Below, piece by piece: positions 32,841 through 41,166 of a stretch of 49,942 nucleotides of DNA. Numbering within the stretch: the first letter of the stretch is position 1; each line of letters opens with the position of its first letter. Below the pieces are notes generated by a model. It saw only the letters and a program-made list of their open reading frames with translations. It was not told the origin of the DNA and searched no databases. The position numbers and the translations under genes are program-made. This stretch comes from an uncultured Clostridiaceae bacterium. Lineage in GTDB: Bacteria > Bacillota > Clostridia > Lachnospirales > Lachnospiraceae. Where the stretch lies: positions 1 to 49,942 of the forward strand of contig CABSIM010000016.1 in assembly GCA_902477765.1 (NCBI GenBank), in the 5' to 3' direction.

Positions 32841-34332
32841 GTTCCTTCTCCTGCAGAATTGCCTGAATGATGCCGTCCGCCGTATAGGTCCGTGCCACAA
32901 CGGCATGATCCACACCCATGGATCGCAGCGCGTCTGCCGTCACCTGGCCGATGCAGACAGGGCATACGGTTTCAAACAGTTTTCTCCCTGCTTCCGGATT
33001 TTCTCTGAAAAAGCCGCGCACCCCGGAACCGCTTTCAAACGTAATGTAGTCCAGCCCTTCAAGCACGTCTTCCGGCACGTCTTCCGTCCGGATATCGTAA
33101 ACAGAAAGGTCCAGGAACTCCCGGCCATGTGCTTCCAGAACATCCGTGAGCACTTTTGATCCCTGTCTGGCCCGGGGAATGAGAACCCTTTCTTCCGGTG
33201 CCGCCGTCTGAACAAGGCCCGCAGCCAGAGCTTCCGTGGTATATGTATCCGGCATATAATCAGGACAGAACCCGAATGTCTTCAGGTAATCCCCTGTTCC
33301 TTTCCCCACAACGGCAAACTTCAGATGCGCCAGCGTCCTGAAATCTGTCTCTGTATCCTTTATGGCCCGGAAAAACAGGGATACCGCATTTCTGCTGGTA
33401 AAGACGGCCCAGTCCCATGCGGACAGCTCCCTGACGGTCTGCCTTAATCGTTCTTCCTGCTCCGGCACCACACGGGATACGGATGCGCGCACCACTTTTG
33501 CACCCAGAGCCGCAAGCTTCACCGACAGCTTTTCAAAGATGGCATCGGTGCCTGTGATCCCGATGGAAATCCCTGACAGAAGCCGTTCACCGCGGCAGTT
33601 CATCTCAAAGGATGCCGTGGGGCCGATCACAATGACTCCCGGAGACCGGAGACCTGCTTTCCTGACAGCCGCAGGCAGTTCTGAAAGCGGCGCTCTCACG
33701 CAGCGTTCCTGAGGCATGGTTCCGTCTGTCACCACCGCAGCCGGCGTATCCGGGGATTTTCCGTTGTGAATCAGCTGCCGCACGATCTGCTCCAGATTGG
33801 AAAGTCCCATGAGAAACACCAGTGTGCCCGGAAGCTTTGCGTACTCTCTGAACCCGCCGGTCAGTGTGTCTCCGCTCAGGGCTGTATGACCGGTGATGAC
33901 ATGGAAGCTCTGGCTTACGAGTCTGTGGGTTACGGGAATTCCCGCATGTGCCGGCGCCGCAATGGCCGATGTCACTCCCGGCACCACTTCATAGGGGATT
34001 CCGTGAGCGGAAAGTTCCAGAATTTCTTCTCCTCCGCGGCCGAATACAAAAGGATCCCCGCCTTTCAGGCGCACCACCATTTTTCCTTCCATGGCCTTAT
34101 CCGTCAGAAGGCGACTGATTTCCTCCTGTTTCATGCTGTGGCCCCCCGGCTTCTTTCCCACGTATATTTTTTCACAGTCTTCAGGCACGCAGTTCAGAAA
34201 CTCTTCTGAAGCCAGCCGGTCATACACCAGGACTTCTGCCTGGGATACCAGCTGACGGCCCCTTACGGTAATCAGTCCCGGATCTCCCGGACCTGCGCCC
34301 ACCAGATAGACCATTCCCTTCTGTTCTTTCAT
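32821..34332 (-). CDS. cobA-hemD: Uroporphyrinogen-III methyltransferase / synthase fusion
   Basis: A 503-residue bifunctional protein. Residues 1-250 are SUMT (CobA): VYLVGAGPGDPGLITVRG (8-25), VRLKGGDPFVFGRGGEE and PGVTSAIAAPAHAGIPVTHR. Residues 262-500 are HemD, the synthase that closes the ring with D-ring inversion, with AVFTSRNAVSLFF and YITFESGSGVRGFF. It makes uroporphyrinogen III and then precorrin-2. This fusion is common in clostridia. It overlaps hemC by four bases and cbiD by 20. Confidence 0.95.
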   Translation of the reverse strand: MKEQKGMVYLVGAGPGDPGLITVRGRQLVSQAEVLVYDRLASEEFLNCVPEDCEKIYVGKKPGGHSMKQEEISRLLTDKAMEGKMVVRLKGGDPFVFGRGGEEILELSAHGIPYEVVPGVTSAIAAPAHAGIPVTHRLVSQSFHVITGHTALSGDTLTGGFREYAKLPGTLVFLMGLSNLEQIVRQLIHNGKSPDTPAAVVTDGTMPQERCVRAPLSELPAAVRKAGLRSPGVIVIGPTASFEMNCRGERLLSGISIGITGTDAIFEKLSVKLAALGAKVVRASVSRVVPEQEERLRQTVRELSAWDWAVFTSRNAVSLFFRAIKDTETDFRTLAHLKFAVVGKGTGDYLKTFGFCPDYMPDTYTTEALAAGLVQTAAPEERVLIPRARQGSKVLTDVLEAHGREFLDLSVYDIRTEDVPEDVLEGLDYITFESGSGVRGFFRENPEAGRKLFETVCPVCIGQVTADALRSMGVDHAVVARTYTADGIIQAILQEKEHGRIPV

Positions 34333-35225
34333 ACTTCCTCCATCTGTTTCACCAGTTTCCCGGCCAGATCCTCATAGGTTTCCCGGGGGCCGGAAATTTC
34401 TCCGTATACAGGCCGGCCTCCGGACTCCTTCATGAGCCGGATATGAAACGTATCTCCATCTCTCCAGCTGTATACGCCGACAGCGGAATGGCATCCGGCT
34501 TCCATCAGCCGCAGCACCTTTCTTTCCGCCATCAGAGAATCTTCTGCCTCCCGGTCATTGATTTTTTCAAGAAGAGACATCCACGGCGAATCCTGACGGC
34601 CTTCCAGGGCAATGATCCCCTGTCCGCCTGCAGGAACAAATTCTGTTTCCGGCAGAAATTCATACCAGAACCGCGGGTCTTCCAGAAGTCCCAGCCTTTT
34701 GAGTCCGGCCGCTGCCAGGAGAATGCCGTCATATTCCCCCGCAAGGAGTTTTTCCAGTCTTGTGTTGACATTTCCCCGCAGAAGCCTGCATACTGCATGT
34801 TTTCTTTCCATGATCTGAATCTGCCGCCGCAGGCTTCCTGTTCCTATGATCATGGGAGAATGCACTGCTTCCCTTCCCTGTACGGAAACAAAGACATCCC
34901 TGGGATCTTCCCGTTTCAGGACGGCACAGACTTTAAGTCCGTCCATCAGATCCATCGGCATGTCTTTGGCACTGTGCACTGCCAGATCAATGCTTCCGTC
35001 CGCAATGGCCTGTTCAAATTCACTGACAAACACACCTTTTCCGCCGAATTCCACCAGTGACCGGTCCAGAATCCGGTCTCCCTGAGTCGTCAGCGGAACA
35101 ATCTCTGTCCTGATTTCCGGATCCGCCTGTTTCAGCGCATCTGCCGCCAGCATGGCCTGTGCCATGGCCAGTCTGCTTTTCCTGGTACCGATCCGGATCA
35201 CACGGCTTCCTGATTCTGTCTCCAT
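34329..35225 (-). CDS. hemC: Hydroxymethylbilane synthase
   Basis: A 298-residue porphobilinogen deaminase. IRIGTRKSRLAMAQA (residues 10-24), LAVHSAKDMPMD (81-92), GTGSLRRQ and RGNVNTRL are the substrate-binding arginine and Asp regions; Cys245 in EAGCHSAVG carries the dipyrromethane cofactor. The ATG at 35225 has GAGGAGG upstream and lies one base after the cbiL stop. hemA, hemB and hemL are not in the window. Confidence 0.96.
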   Translation of the reverse strand: METESGSRVIRIGTRKSRLAMAQAMLAADALKQADPEIRTEIVPLTTQGDRILDRSLVEFGGKGVFVSEFEQAIADGSIDLAVHSAKDMPMDLMDGLKVCAVLKREDPRDVFVSVQGREAVHSPMIIGTGSLRRQIQIMERKHAVCRLLRGNVNTRLEKLLAGEYDGILLAAAGLKRLGLLEDPRFWYEFLPETEFVPAGGQGIIALEGRQDSPWMSLLEKINDREAEDSLMAERKVLRLMEAGCHSAVGVYSWRDGDTFHIRLMKESGGRPVYGEISGPRETYEDLAGKLVKQMEEV

Positions 35226-35226
35226 G

Positions 35227-35919
35227 TCACGCCTCCTCATGTTCCCTGGCAATGATCAGGGAATAATATCCGGCCTCTTCCGGGATTGTTTCCGTACCGG
35301 AAAAAATCCGTTCTCCTTCCATGCCGCAGTTTTCCACCATCACCGCATGAAGTCCCTGCTCCAGAAGAGCCTTCTTTACGGCTCCGATCTGGCTCCCTGA
35401 TTTCATGAAGATTTTCGTGCCGGAAAGAGCAGCTCCCTCGGTATCCGGATAGGAGCCCGGAAGGATATGAATGGAATCTGACTTTTCTCCCAGACTGATT
35501 CCGAGTCTGGCCGCAGCCGCGCAGAACGAAGGGACTCCGCTGACAATTTCCGACTGGAATCCCCTGCTTTTCAGTTTTTTATGTAAATACAGATAGGTGG
35601 AATAGACGGTGGGATCCCCAAGAGTCAGGAACACCACGTCCTTTCCTTCAGAAAGAAACGATGCGATCCTTTCCGCTCCTTCCTCATGACTTTTTTCAAG
35701 AATCCTCTCATCCTTTGTCATCGGAAAAACCACCGGTACAGTTTTTTTCTCTCTGATTTCCGGGACCGCCTGAACAGCGATTTTGTACGCGGTACAGCTC
35801 CCGGGATCTTTCCCCGGAATCGCAATCACATCTGCACTGCGCATCAGCCGCTGTGCCTTCAGGGTCAGAAGTTCCGGATCCCCCGGACCGACACCCACTC
35901 CGTAAATTTTTCCTGTCAT
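35227..35919 (-). CDS. cbiL: Cobalt-precorrin-2 C20-methyltransferase
   Basis: A 230-residue CbiL (CobI) that methylates C-20. It begins MTGKIYGVGVGPGDPELLTLKA; FLTLGDPTVYSTYLYL (about 94-109) and GVPSFCAAAARLG are typical. The ATG at 35919 lies 13 bases after AAAGGAG; an in-frame TTG at 35931 is only two bases from it, too close. It is the first cobalamin gene of the run, 69 bases after the phospholipase-like gene, with no clear promoter in between. Confidence 0.93.
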   Translation of the reverse strand: MTGKIYGVGVGPGDPELLTLKAQRLMRSADVIAIPGKDPGSCTAYKIAVQAVPEIREKKTVPVVFPMTKDERILEKSHEEGAERIASFLSEGKDVVFLTLGDPTVYSTYLYLHKKLKSRGFQSEIVSGVPSFCAAAARLGISLGEKSDSIHILPGSYPDTEGAALSGTKIFMKSGSQIGAVKKALLEQGLHAVMVENCGMEGERIFSGTETIPEEAGYYSLIIAREHEEA

Positions 35920-35988
35920 ATATTCTGTCAATCTCCTTTATCAATGATGCCCGCGGAGGCGTTTTTTGTTTTCACCTGTCCGCACGGT

Positions 35989-36786
35989 TTACTGGTAATT
36001 TCGGCAGAATCTTATGGGCAGCGGAATTCCCCTGCTTTCGGCATCCCAGACTGCAGTCACCAGCTCTGCTCCCAGCGGGACGGCTTCAAAAAACTCCAGC
36101 TCCAGATAATCCGTCATCTCCCGGCAGCCCCGCACCGGCTCCCTGCGCATCAGCATCCCGTGGATCGCACCGTATTTCCCTCTGATTTTCAGAAACAGAC
36201 AGATCATTCCCTTAACCATCTCCGGGGAGTTGACAAACAGCCGGTTGACCAGCCGGATCGTGTCAATGGCTCTGGAAATCACCCGTTCACTGACCCCCAG
36301 AATATCTCCTGCAGAACGGCACACCGTCCCCGTGTTTCTGATGTGGCTGGTTCGGTCCGTCCAGAGGGGCCTCATACCTTCCCGGATCATCAGTCTCCGG
36401 TCCAGCTCCGTTTCGATCTCCGCATGGGAATAGGAAGTGTACTTGTCTTTTCTGTTTATGTATCCGTGCAGGCTGCTGTCCAGTGCAAAATGACAGGCAA
36501 ACCCAAGAAGATATGCTTTTTTTGCATTCCGTTCCACGGGACTGTCTGTTTTTTTTATTTTTTCGATACTCTCCAGAAAAAACTTCCGTGCCGCTTCATC
36601 ATGAAGACGGTATCCTTCCCGGACCACCGCATTTTCCCCGAGCGGATAGTAAAAAAACAGAATGTCCGGCCCATGAAGGCCGAGATAGAAACAGTCTCTC
36701 TCTTTTTTGATGAATGCCCGGATTTCCGGTCTCAGTTTCCTGTATACCCTTCGTCCGTACAGATCATGTGCAAATGCCGCCGGCAT
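35989..36786 (-). CDS. Zinc-dependent phospholipase C family protein
   Basis: A 265-residue protein of the zinc-dependent phospholipase C (PF00882) type. Candidate metal ligands are His7, LGLHGPDILFFYYP (about 36-49) and ACHFALDSSLHGYI (about 96-109), in the usual order. It has no signal peptide, so unlike secreted clostridial alpha-toxin-type enzymes it is probably cytoplasmic. The substrate is unknown. AGGGGGA precedes the ATG. It is on the same strand as the cobalamin run, and since no promoter is visible in the 69-base gap, it could be the first gene of that transcript. Confidence 0.85.
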   Translation of the reverse strand: MPAAFAHDLYGRRVYRKLRPEIRAFIKKERDCFYLGLHGPDILFFYYPLGENAVVREGYRLHDEAARKFFLESIEKIKKTDSPVERNAKKAYLLGFACHFALDSSLHGYINRKDKYTSYSHAEIETELDRRLMIREGMRPLWTDRTSHIRNTGTVCRSAGDILGVSERVISRAIDTIRLVNRLFVNSPEMVKGMICLFLKIRGKYGAIHGMLMRREPVRGCREMTDYLELEFFEAVPLGAELVTAVWDAESRGIPLPIRFCRNYQ

Positions 36787-36832
36787 CGTTCATTCCCCCT
36801 GTCTTATGTCTCACCCTGTGCCGTTTCTGACT

Positions 36833-36872
36833 GAAAGAAAAGAGCTGTGACAAAACACCTGCCACAGCTTTA
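36833..36872 (-). terminator. Terminator after serS
   Basis: On the minus strand AGCTGTG (36869-36863) pairs with CACAGCT (36849-36843) across a 13-base loop and is followed by CTTTTCTTTC. It begins 13 bases after the serS stop. Confidence 0.7.
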
Positions 36873-36881
36873 TGAAATTCC

Positions 36882-38162
36882 TTATTTAATTACTTCCTTG
36901 CCGCCCATGTACGGTCTCAGAACTTCCGGAATCTTCACAGTACCGTCAGCCTGAAGATTGTTTTCAAGGAAGGCGATCAGCATTCTGGGAGGTGCCACAA
37001 CCGTGTTGTTGAGGGTATGGGCAAAATACTTCTTGCCGTCCTGACCGTTGACACGGATTCTCAGACGTCTTGCCTGTGCATCGCCCAGGTTGGAGCAGCT
37101 GCCCACTTCAAAATACTTTTTCTGTCTGGGTGACCATGCTTCCACATCCACGGACTTCACCTTCAGATCAGCCAGGTCACCGGAGCAGCATTCCAGTGTT
37201 CTCACCGGAATATCCAGGGAGCGGAACAGATCTACGGTGTTCTGCCACAGGCGGTCAAACCAGACAGGAGATTCCTCCGGTCTGCAGACCACGATCATTT
37301 CCTGCTTTTCAAACTGATGGATTCTGTAGACACCGCGCTCCTCGATTCCGTGGGCACCTTTTTCCTTACGGAAGCAGGGGGAATAGCTGGTCAGAGTCTT
37401 GGGAAGTTCCTCCTCCGGAATGATGGTGTCAATGAATTTTCCGATCATGGAGTGCTCGCTGGTACCGATCAGATACAGGTCCTCTCCTTCGATCTTGTAC
37501 ATCATGGCGTCCATTTCCGCAAAGCTCATGACTCCGGTCACCACATCACTGCGGATCATGAACGGCGGAACGCAGTAGGTGAATCCCCGGTCAATCATGA
37601 AATCTCTGGCATAGGAAATCACAGCGGAATGAAGTCTCGCAATATCTCCCATCAGATAGTAAAAACCGTTGCCGGCAACTTTTCTGGCTGAATCCAGATC
37701 CAGTCCATGGAACTTTTCCATGATCTCTGTATGATAGGGAATCTCAAAATCCGGAACCACCGGTTCTCCGAATTTTTCCACTTCCACATTTTCACTGTCA
37801 TCTTTTCCGATGGGCACAGACGGATCAATGATGTTGGGGATGGTCATCATGATCTTTCTGATCCTGGCGTCCAGATCCCTTTCCTTTTCTTCCAGTTCTG
37901 CCAGATGGTCCGATGCGGCCGTCACCTGTTTCTTTGCTTCTTCCGCCTCGTCCTTCTTTCCCTGTCCCATCAGGGCACCGATCTGCTTGGAAATCCTGTT
38001 TCTGTCTGCTCTCAGATCATCCGCTTCCTTTTTCACCCTGCGGTTTTCCTCATCCAGGGCAATCACTTCATCCACCAGCGGAAGCTTGCTGTCCTGAAAT
38101 TTATTTCTGATATTCTGCTTCACAATCTCGGGATTTTCTCTTACAAACTTCAAATCTAACAT
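36882..38162 (-). CDS. serS: Seryl-tRNA synthetase
   Basis: A 426-residue class II synthetase. The N-terminal arm (about 30-100) is a long coiled coil that contacts tRNA-Ser. Class II motif 2 is in PCFRKEKGAHGIEERGVYRIHQFEKQE and motif 3 in the C-terminal LNNTVVAPPRMLIAFLEN; TSEHSMIG binds serine. The N-terminus MLDLKFVRENPEIVKQN is standard. AGAAGGAGA lies upstream. The 110-base gap in front is too short for a T-box and shows none. Confidence 0.97.
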   Translation of the reverse strand: MLDLKFVRENPEIVKQNIRNKFQDSKLPLVDEVIALDEENRRVKKEADDLRADRNRISKQIGALMGQGKKDEAEEAKKQVTAASDHLAELEEKERDLDARIRKIMMTIPNIIDPSVPIGKDDSENVEVEKFGEPVVPDFEIPYHTEIMEKFHGLDLDSARKVAGNGFYYLMGDIARLHSAVISYARDFMIDRGFTYCVPPFMIRSDVVTGVMSFAEMDAMMYKIEGEDLYLIGTSEHSMIGKFIDTIIPEEELPKTLTSYSPCFRKEKGAHGIEERGVYRIHQFEKQEMIVVCRPEESPVWFDRLWQNTVDLFRSLDIPVRTLECCSGDLADLKVKSVDVEAWSPRQKKYFEVGSCSNLGDAQARRLRIRVNGQDGKKYFAHTLNNTVVAPPRMLIAFLENNLQADGTVKIPEVLRPYMGGKEVIK

Positions 38163-38234
38163 GATAACCAGTCTCCTTCTGTCTCTGGTGCTCTTGAAAT
38201 CGGCACCTTTATTTATGCGGTAAACTTAGATAAA

Positions 38235-38263
38235 AATATATCACATTTCCTTAAGAAAGAAAA
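38235..38263 (-). promoter_or_regulatory. Extended -10 promoter candidate for serS
   Basis: On the minus strand TGATATATT carries a TG-n extension before the -10 box TATATT (38240-38235); the -35 region is a weak T-rich tract. The leader to serS would be about 65 bases. Confidence 0.4.
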
Positions 38264-38272
38264 GGACTTTCC

Positions 38273-39112
38273 TTATTTTTTCAGAAGGCAGCCCAGAAGT
38301 TCCTCAAAGCACACGCCGTTGCTCACCGGAATCTCCAGTTCATCAGACCTGCGGATGCAGTCCTTGACGAATCTGGAAGCCCGGGACACCGCATGCTTCA
38401 GAGGCTCTCCGTTCAGCACCGCACCGGCCACCACCGAGGAAAATACATCCCCGGTTCCCGGCCGCTCGGTTCCCGTGCGCTTCACCTTCACGAACTCCGC
38501 CTCCTGCCGTCCCTGTTCCAGAACCACGTTTGTGAGAAAACCGCCTTCTCTCACCCCGGTGATCACCACGGATCTGGCTCCCATCAGACGCAGCATCATG
38601 GCCATGTTCAAAAGTTCCCGTCTGGTCCATCCCGTTTCTTTATAGGACGTTCCCGTGAGGATACAGGCTTCCGTCACATTGGGCGTCACCACATCTCCCA
38701 TGCAGACCAGCCGCTTCATTTCCTCGCACATCTCTTCCGTGTATGTGGCATAGGGAACGCCGTCATCTCCCATAACCGGGTCCACAATCACTTTGGTGTT
38801 TTCCTTTCTGAGGCGTTCCACCAGATCCATCACAATGTCAATCTGACGTCTGGAGCCCAGAAACCCTGTGGCGATTCCGTCAAAAGAAAGTCCCAGTTCC
38901 ATCCATTTTTCCGCGTAGGCTTCCATTTTATCCGTGTAATCGTCAAAAAAATAAACAGGAAACGCCGTATGATTGGACAGAATGGCTGTGGGCACCGGAC
39001 AGCACTGGATCCCCATGGCCGATAAAATGGGAATAGCCACTGTCAGAGAACAGCGGCCATACCCGGATAAATCGTTGATCATTGCTATTTTTTTCTGTCT
39101 GTCATTTCCCAT
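38273..39112 (-). CDS. pdxY: Pyridoxal/pyridoxamine kinase
   Basis: A 279-residue ribokinase-fold kinase of the PdxY/PdxK group. INDLSGYGRCSLTVAIPILSAMG (from residue 13), VPTAILSNHT, VDPVMGDDG (about 116-124) and the C-terminal GTERPGTGDVFSSVVAG anion hole are typical. It phosphorylates the 5'-OH of vitamin B6 forms. It starts four bases after the ECF S-component gene, a pairing that points to vitamin B6 salvage: uptake then trapping by phosphorylation. Confidence 0.92.
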   Translation of the reverse strand: MGNDRQKKIAMINDLSGYGRCSLTVAIPILSAMGIQCCPVPTAILSNHTAFPVYFFDDYTDKMEAYAEKWMELGLSFDGIATGFLGSRRQIDIVMDLVERLRKENTKVIVDPVMGDDGVPYATYTEEMCEEMKRLVCMGDVVTPNVTEACILTGTSYKETGWTRRELLNMAMMLRLMGARSVVITGVREGGFLTNVVLEQGRQEAEFVKVKRTGTERPGTGDVFSSVVAGAVLNGEPLKHAVSRASRFVKDCIRRSDELEIPVSNGVCFEELLGCLLKK

Positions 39113-39116
39113 GATC

Positions 39117-39716
39117 TTACCCCTTTTTCCTTCCCACCGGCAGCAGCAGCCCGGTTTTTCTTAACGCCGGCCGCAGAGCCATATAGAGAACCACCGCAAC
39201 GGCCGAATTGATGACTGCATTGATCACAGTGGCGTACGTGGTCACCGCCATCAGGGCTTTGATGGCGGAAGCGGCTTTTTCCGCATTGGGTGTCAGGAAT
39301 GTATACCAGGCGTATTTCAGTGCAGGCTCAAAAAAGCAGTTGAAGCCCAGGCCGCAGACCGCGGCGGCAGCTGACCATCTGAACACATAGCCTCTGGGCC
39401 GCTCTTCAGAAATCCCGGCAATTCTGTGTGCAACAAATCCCGTCACGATTCCGATCATAAGTTTGGTCAGAAATGTTCTGGGTGCCGACTCTGCATATCC
39501 GCCTGTAAGATCCGCAATGGAAAGACCCACTGCCCCTGCAAGTCCCCCGTAGGTGCCGCCCAGAAGGTACGATCCCAGGACAACAAACGCGTTGCCGATA
39601 TGGATCTTGGTACCGGTGGCAGTAATGGCAGGAAAGACTGCATATCCGATATAACAGAGGGCGGCCATCAGCCCCGCCTGAGTGATTCTCTGCAGTTTTT
39701 CATTTTCTTTTGTCAT
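39117..39716 (-). CDS. ECF transporter S component, probably for vitamin B6
   Basis: A 199-residue membrane protein of the ECF S-component superfamily, with about six hydrophobic helices. IHIGNAFVVLGSYLLGGTYGGLAGAVGLSIADLT (read in two parts around residues 37-70) matches the family pattern of a small-residue-rich N-terminal region that docks on EcfT. It would use the shared EcfA/A'/T module, which is not in the window. The adjoining kinase gene suggests pyridoxine-type substrates (PdxU-like); this is inference from context. Confidence 0.85.
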   Translation of the reverse strand: MTKENEKLQRITQAGLMAALCYIGYAVFPAITATGTKIHIGNAFVVLGSYLLGGTYGGLAGAVGLSIADLTGGYAESAPRTFLTKLMIGIVTGFVAHRIAGISEERPRGYVFRWSAAAAVCGLGFNCFFEPALKYAWYTFLTPNAEKAASAIKALMAVTTYATVINAVINSAVAVVLYMALRPALRKTGLLLPVGRKKG

Positions 39717-39758
39717 TGATCATCCATCTCCCCGTCCTGTAATTCCGTTCTTTTCCCT

Positions 39759-39787
39759 ATCTTAGCACCGGGGTGGATTGGTCTGAA
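39759..39787 (-). promoter_or_regulatory. Promoter candidate for the vitamin B6 pair
   Basis: On the minus strand TTCAGA (39787-39782) and TAAGAT (39764-39759) are 17 bases apart, with a leader of about 35 bases to the S-component gene. No known riboswitch is seen in the 79-base gap. Confidence 0.4.
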
Positions 39788-39795
39788 TATCCAGT

Positions 39796-40506
39796 TTAAT
39801 TTTTTTTGTCCAGTCCAGATAACTCCTGCTTCTCCGCAAGATCTCCCGATTCCACACAGAGAAGCATTCCCTCACGAAATTCCAGCGTTGCTTCATCTGC
39901 GGCCAGCTCATTGCTGACACAGAGGCTGGGGTTCTCAAAAACGGAAATGTCTTTGTCACAAAGAGGATACCGGAATCCTGTCAGGGTGATTCCCTTTACG
40001 CTTTCCGTAAAGGGAAGAAATGAAATATAGGAACCGTACATCTCTTCTTTCCGGAACTTCTTCCTGCCGCAGACTGCGGCATCCAGCAGGTAAATCCTGT
40101 TCTGCTGATCATAGATTGACGCAGAGACCCCGTGACGGAGTCCCATCGCCAGAAGATGGATGTTGGAAATTTCGTGGTCCAGCCTTCCTCCGGTGGCACC
40201 AAGAATATCCATGGAAGTACAGCCATGCCGGAATGCCGTAAGGAATGCCAGTTCCGTGTCGGTTTCGTCTTTTTCCGGCCTGTGAATATCCAGGGGAACA
40301 GAATGGGCGCTTCTGTATTCCTGAAGTCTGGTCTTTCCCAGCGTATCAAAGTCTCCCACGGCCACATCAGGCCGGATTCCCAGCGCATCCGCAGACGCCA
40401 GTCCGGCATCTGCGGCAATCACAAATTCATAGCTGCGGCCTTCCAGAAATTTTTCCGCAAATTCCAGGGACAGTTTTCCCCCTGTGATCATCAGGCACCG
40501 CTTCAT
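39796..40506 (-). CDS. thiN: Thiamine diphosphokinase
   Basis: A 236-residue enzyme that converts thiamine to thiamine diphosphate. The N-terminal domain has VIAADAGLASADALGI and VGDFDT (about 50-55), then EKDETDTELAF (about 77-87) and GATGGRLDHEISNI; the C-terminal domain binds thiamine. The ATG at 40506 overlaps the rpe stop by four bases (ATGA); an upstream ATG at 40515 is too close to its AGGA. Gene order rsgA-rpe-thiN is standard in Bacillota, but rpmB does not follow here. Confidence 0.95.
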   Translation of the reverse strand: MKRCLMITGGKLSLEFAEKFLEGRSYEFVIAADAGLASADALGIRPDVAVGDFDTLGKTRLQEYRSAHSVPLDIHRPEKDETDTELAFLTAFRHGCTSMDILGATGGRLDHEISNIHLLAMGLRHGVSASIYDQQNRIYLLDAAVCGRKKFRKEEMYGSYISFLPFTESVKGITLTGFRYPLCDKDISVFENPSLCVSNELAADEATLEFREGMLLCVESGDLAEKQELSGLDKKN

Positions 40507-41165
40507 GATCCGCATTCCTGAAACAGCCGGAGAAACTCCCGTACATTGGCAGCGCTGTCATTCCGGAATACGGCCGAGCCTGCCACCAGAACATTTGCGC
40601 CGGCTTCAATCACCTCTCTGGCATTGGCTGCGGAAATGCCTCCGTCCACCTCGATATCCGTGTCAAGTCCGGCCTCATTCAGCATGCTACGGAGTTCCCT
40701 GATCTTATTCAGCGTATACGGAATGAACTTCTGGCCTCCGAACCCGGGATTCACTGACATGATCAGGAACATATCCGCTTCACCCAGGACACAGGACACG
40801 GCTGACACAGGCGTGGCAGGATTCAGGGCCACCGCCGGCCTCATGCCGCATTCCCGGATCTGATGAATGGTCCTGTCCAGATGGCGGCATGCCTCCGCAT
40901 GAACACATAAAATATCCGCACCGGCTTTTTTCATGTCTTCCACGTAGCGGCCCGGTTCCTCCACCATCATGTGCACGTCAAACACTTTGCCGGTCACAGG
41001 CCGCAGTTTTTCTATCACAGGCATTCCGAAAGAAATACTGGGAACGAAGGCCCCGTCCATCACATCCAGATGGATATAACCGGCTCCGGCTTCATCCACT
41101 TTCCTTACTTCCTCGCCCAGCCGGGCAAAATCAGCTGCAAGAACAGAAGGCGCTAAAATCAGCAT
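40503..41165 (-). CDS. rpe: Ribulose-phosphate 3-epimerase
   Basis: A 220-residue TIM-barrel enzyme of the pentose phosphate pathway. LAPSVLAADFARLGEEV (residues 4-20), YIHLDVMDGAFVP with the metal ligands, VHMMVEEP, MSVNPGFGGQKFI and EVDGGISAANA are all present. It starts one base after the rsgA stop and overlaps thiN by four bases. Confidence 0.97.
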   Translation of the reverse strand: MLILAPSVLAADFARLGEEVRKVDEAGAGYIHLDVMDGAFVPSISFGMPVIEKLRPVTGKVFDVHMMVEEPGRYVEDMKKAGADILCVHAEACRHLDRTIHQIRECGMRPAVALNPATPVSAVSCVLGEADMFLIMSVNPGFGGQKFIPYTLNKIRELRSMLNEAGLDTDIEVDGGISAANAREVIEAGANVLVAGSAVFRNDSAANVREFLRLFQECGS

Positions 41166-41166
41166 A

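Noticed and set aside
38163..38272. T-box leader for serS
   Set aside because: The gap is only 110 bases, has no specifier stem, T-box sequence or terminator/antiterminator pair before serS.
38261..38274. Terminator at the end of pdxY
   Set aside because: The AAGGA/TCCTT stem is only five pairs with a three-base loop and is followed by a mixed T/C tract; too weak to call.
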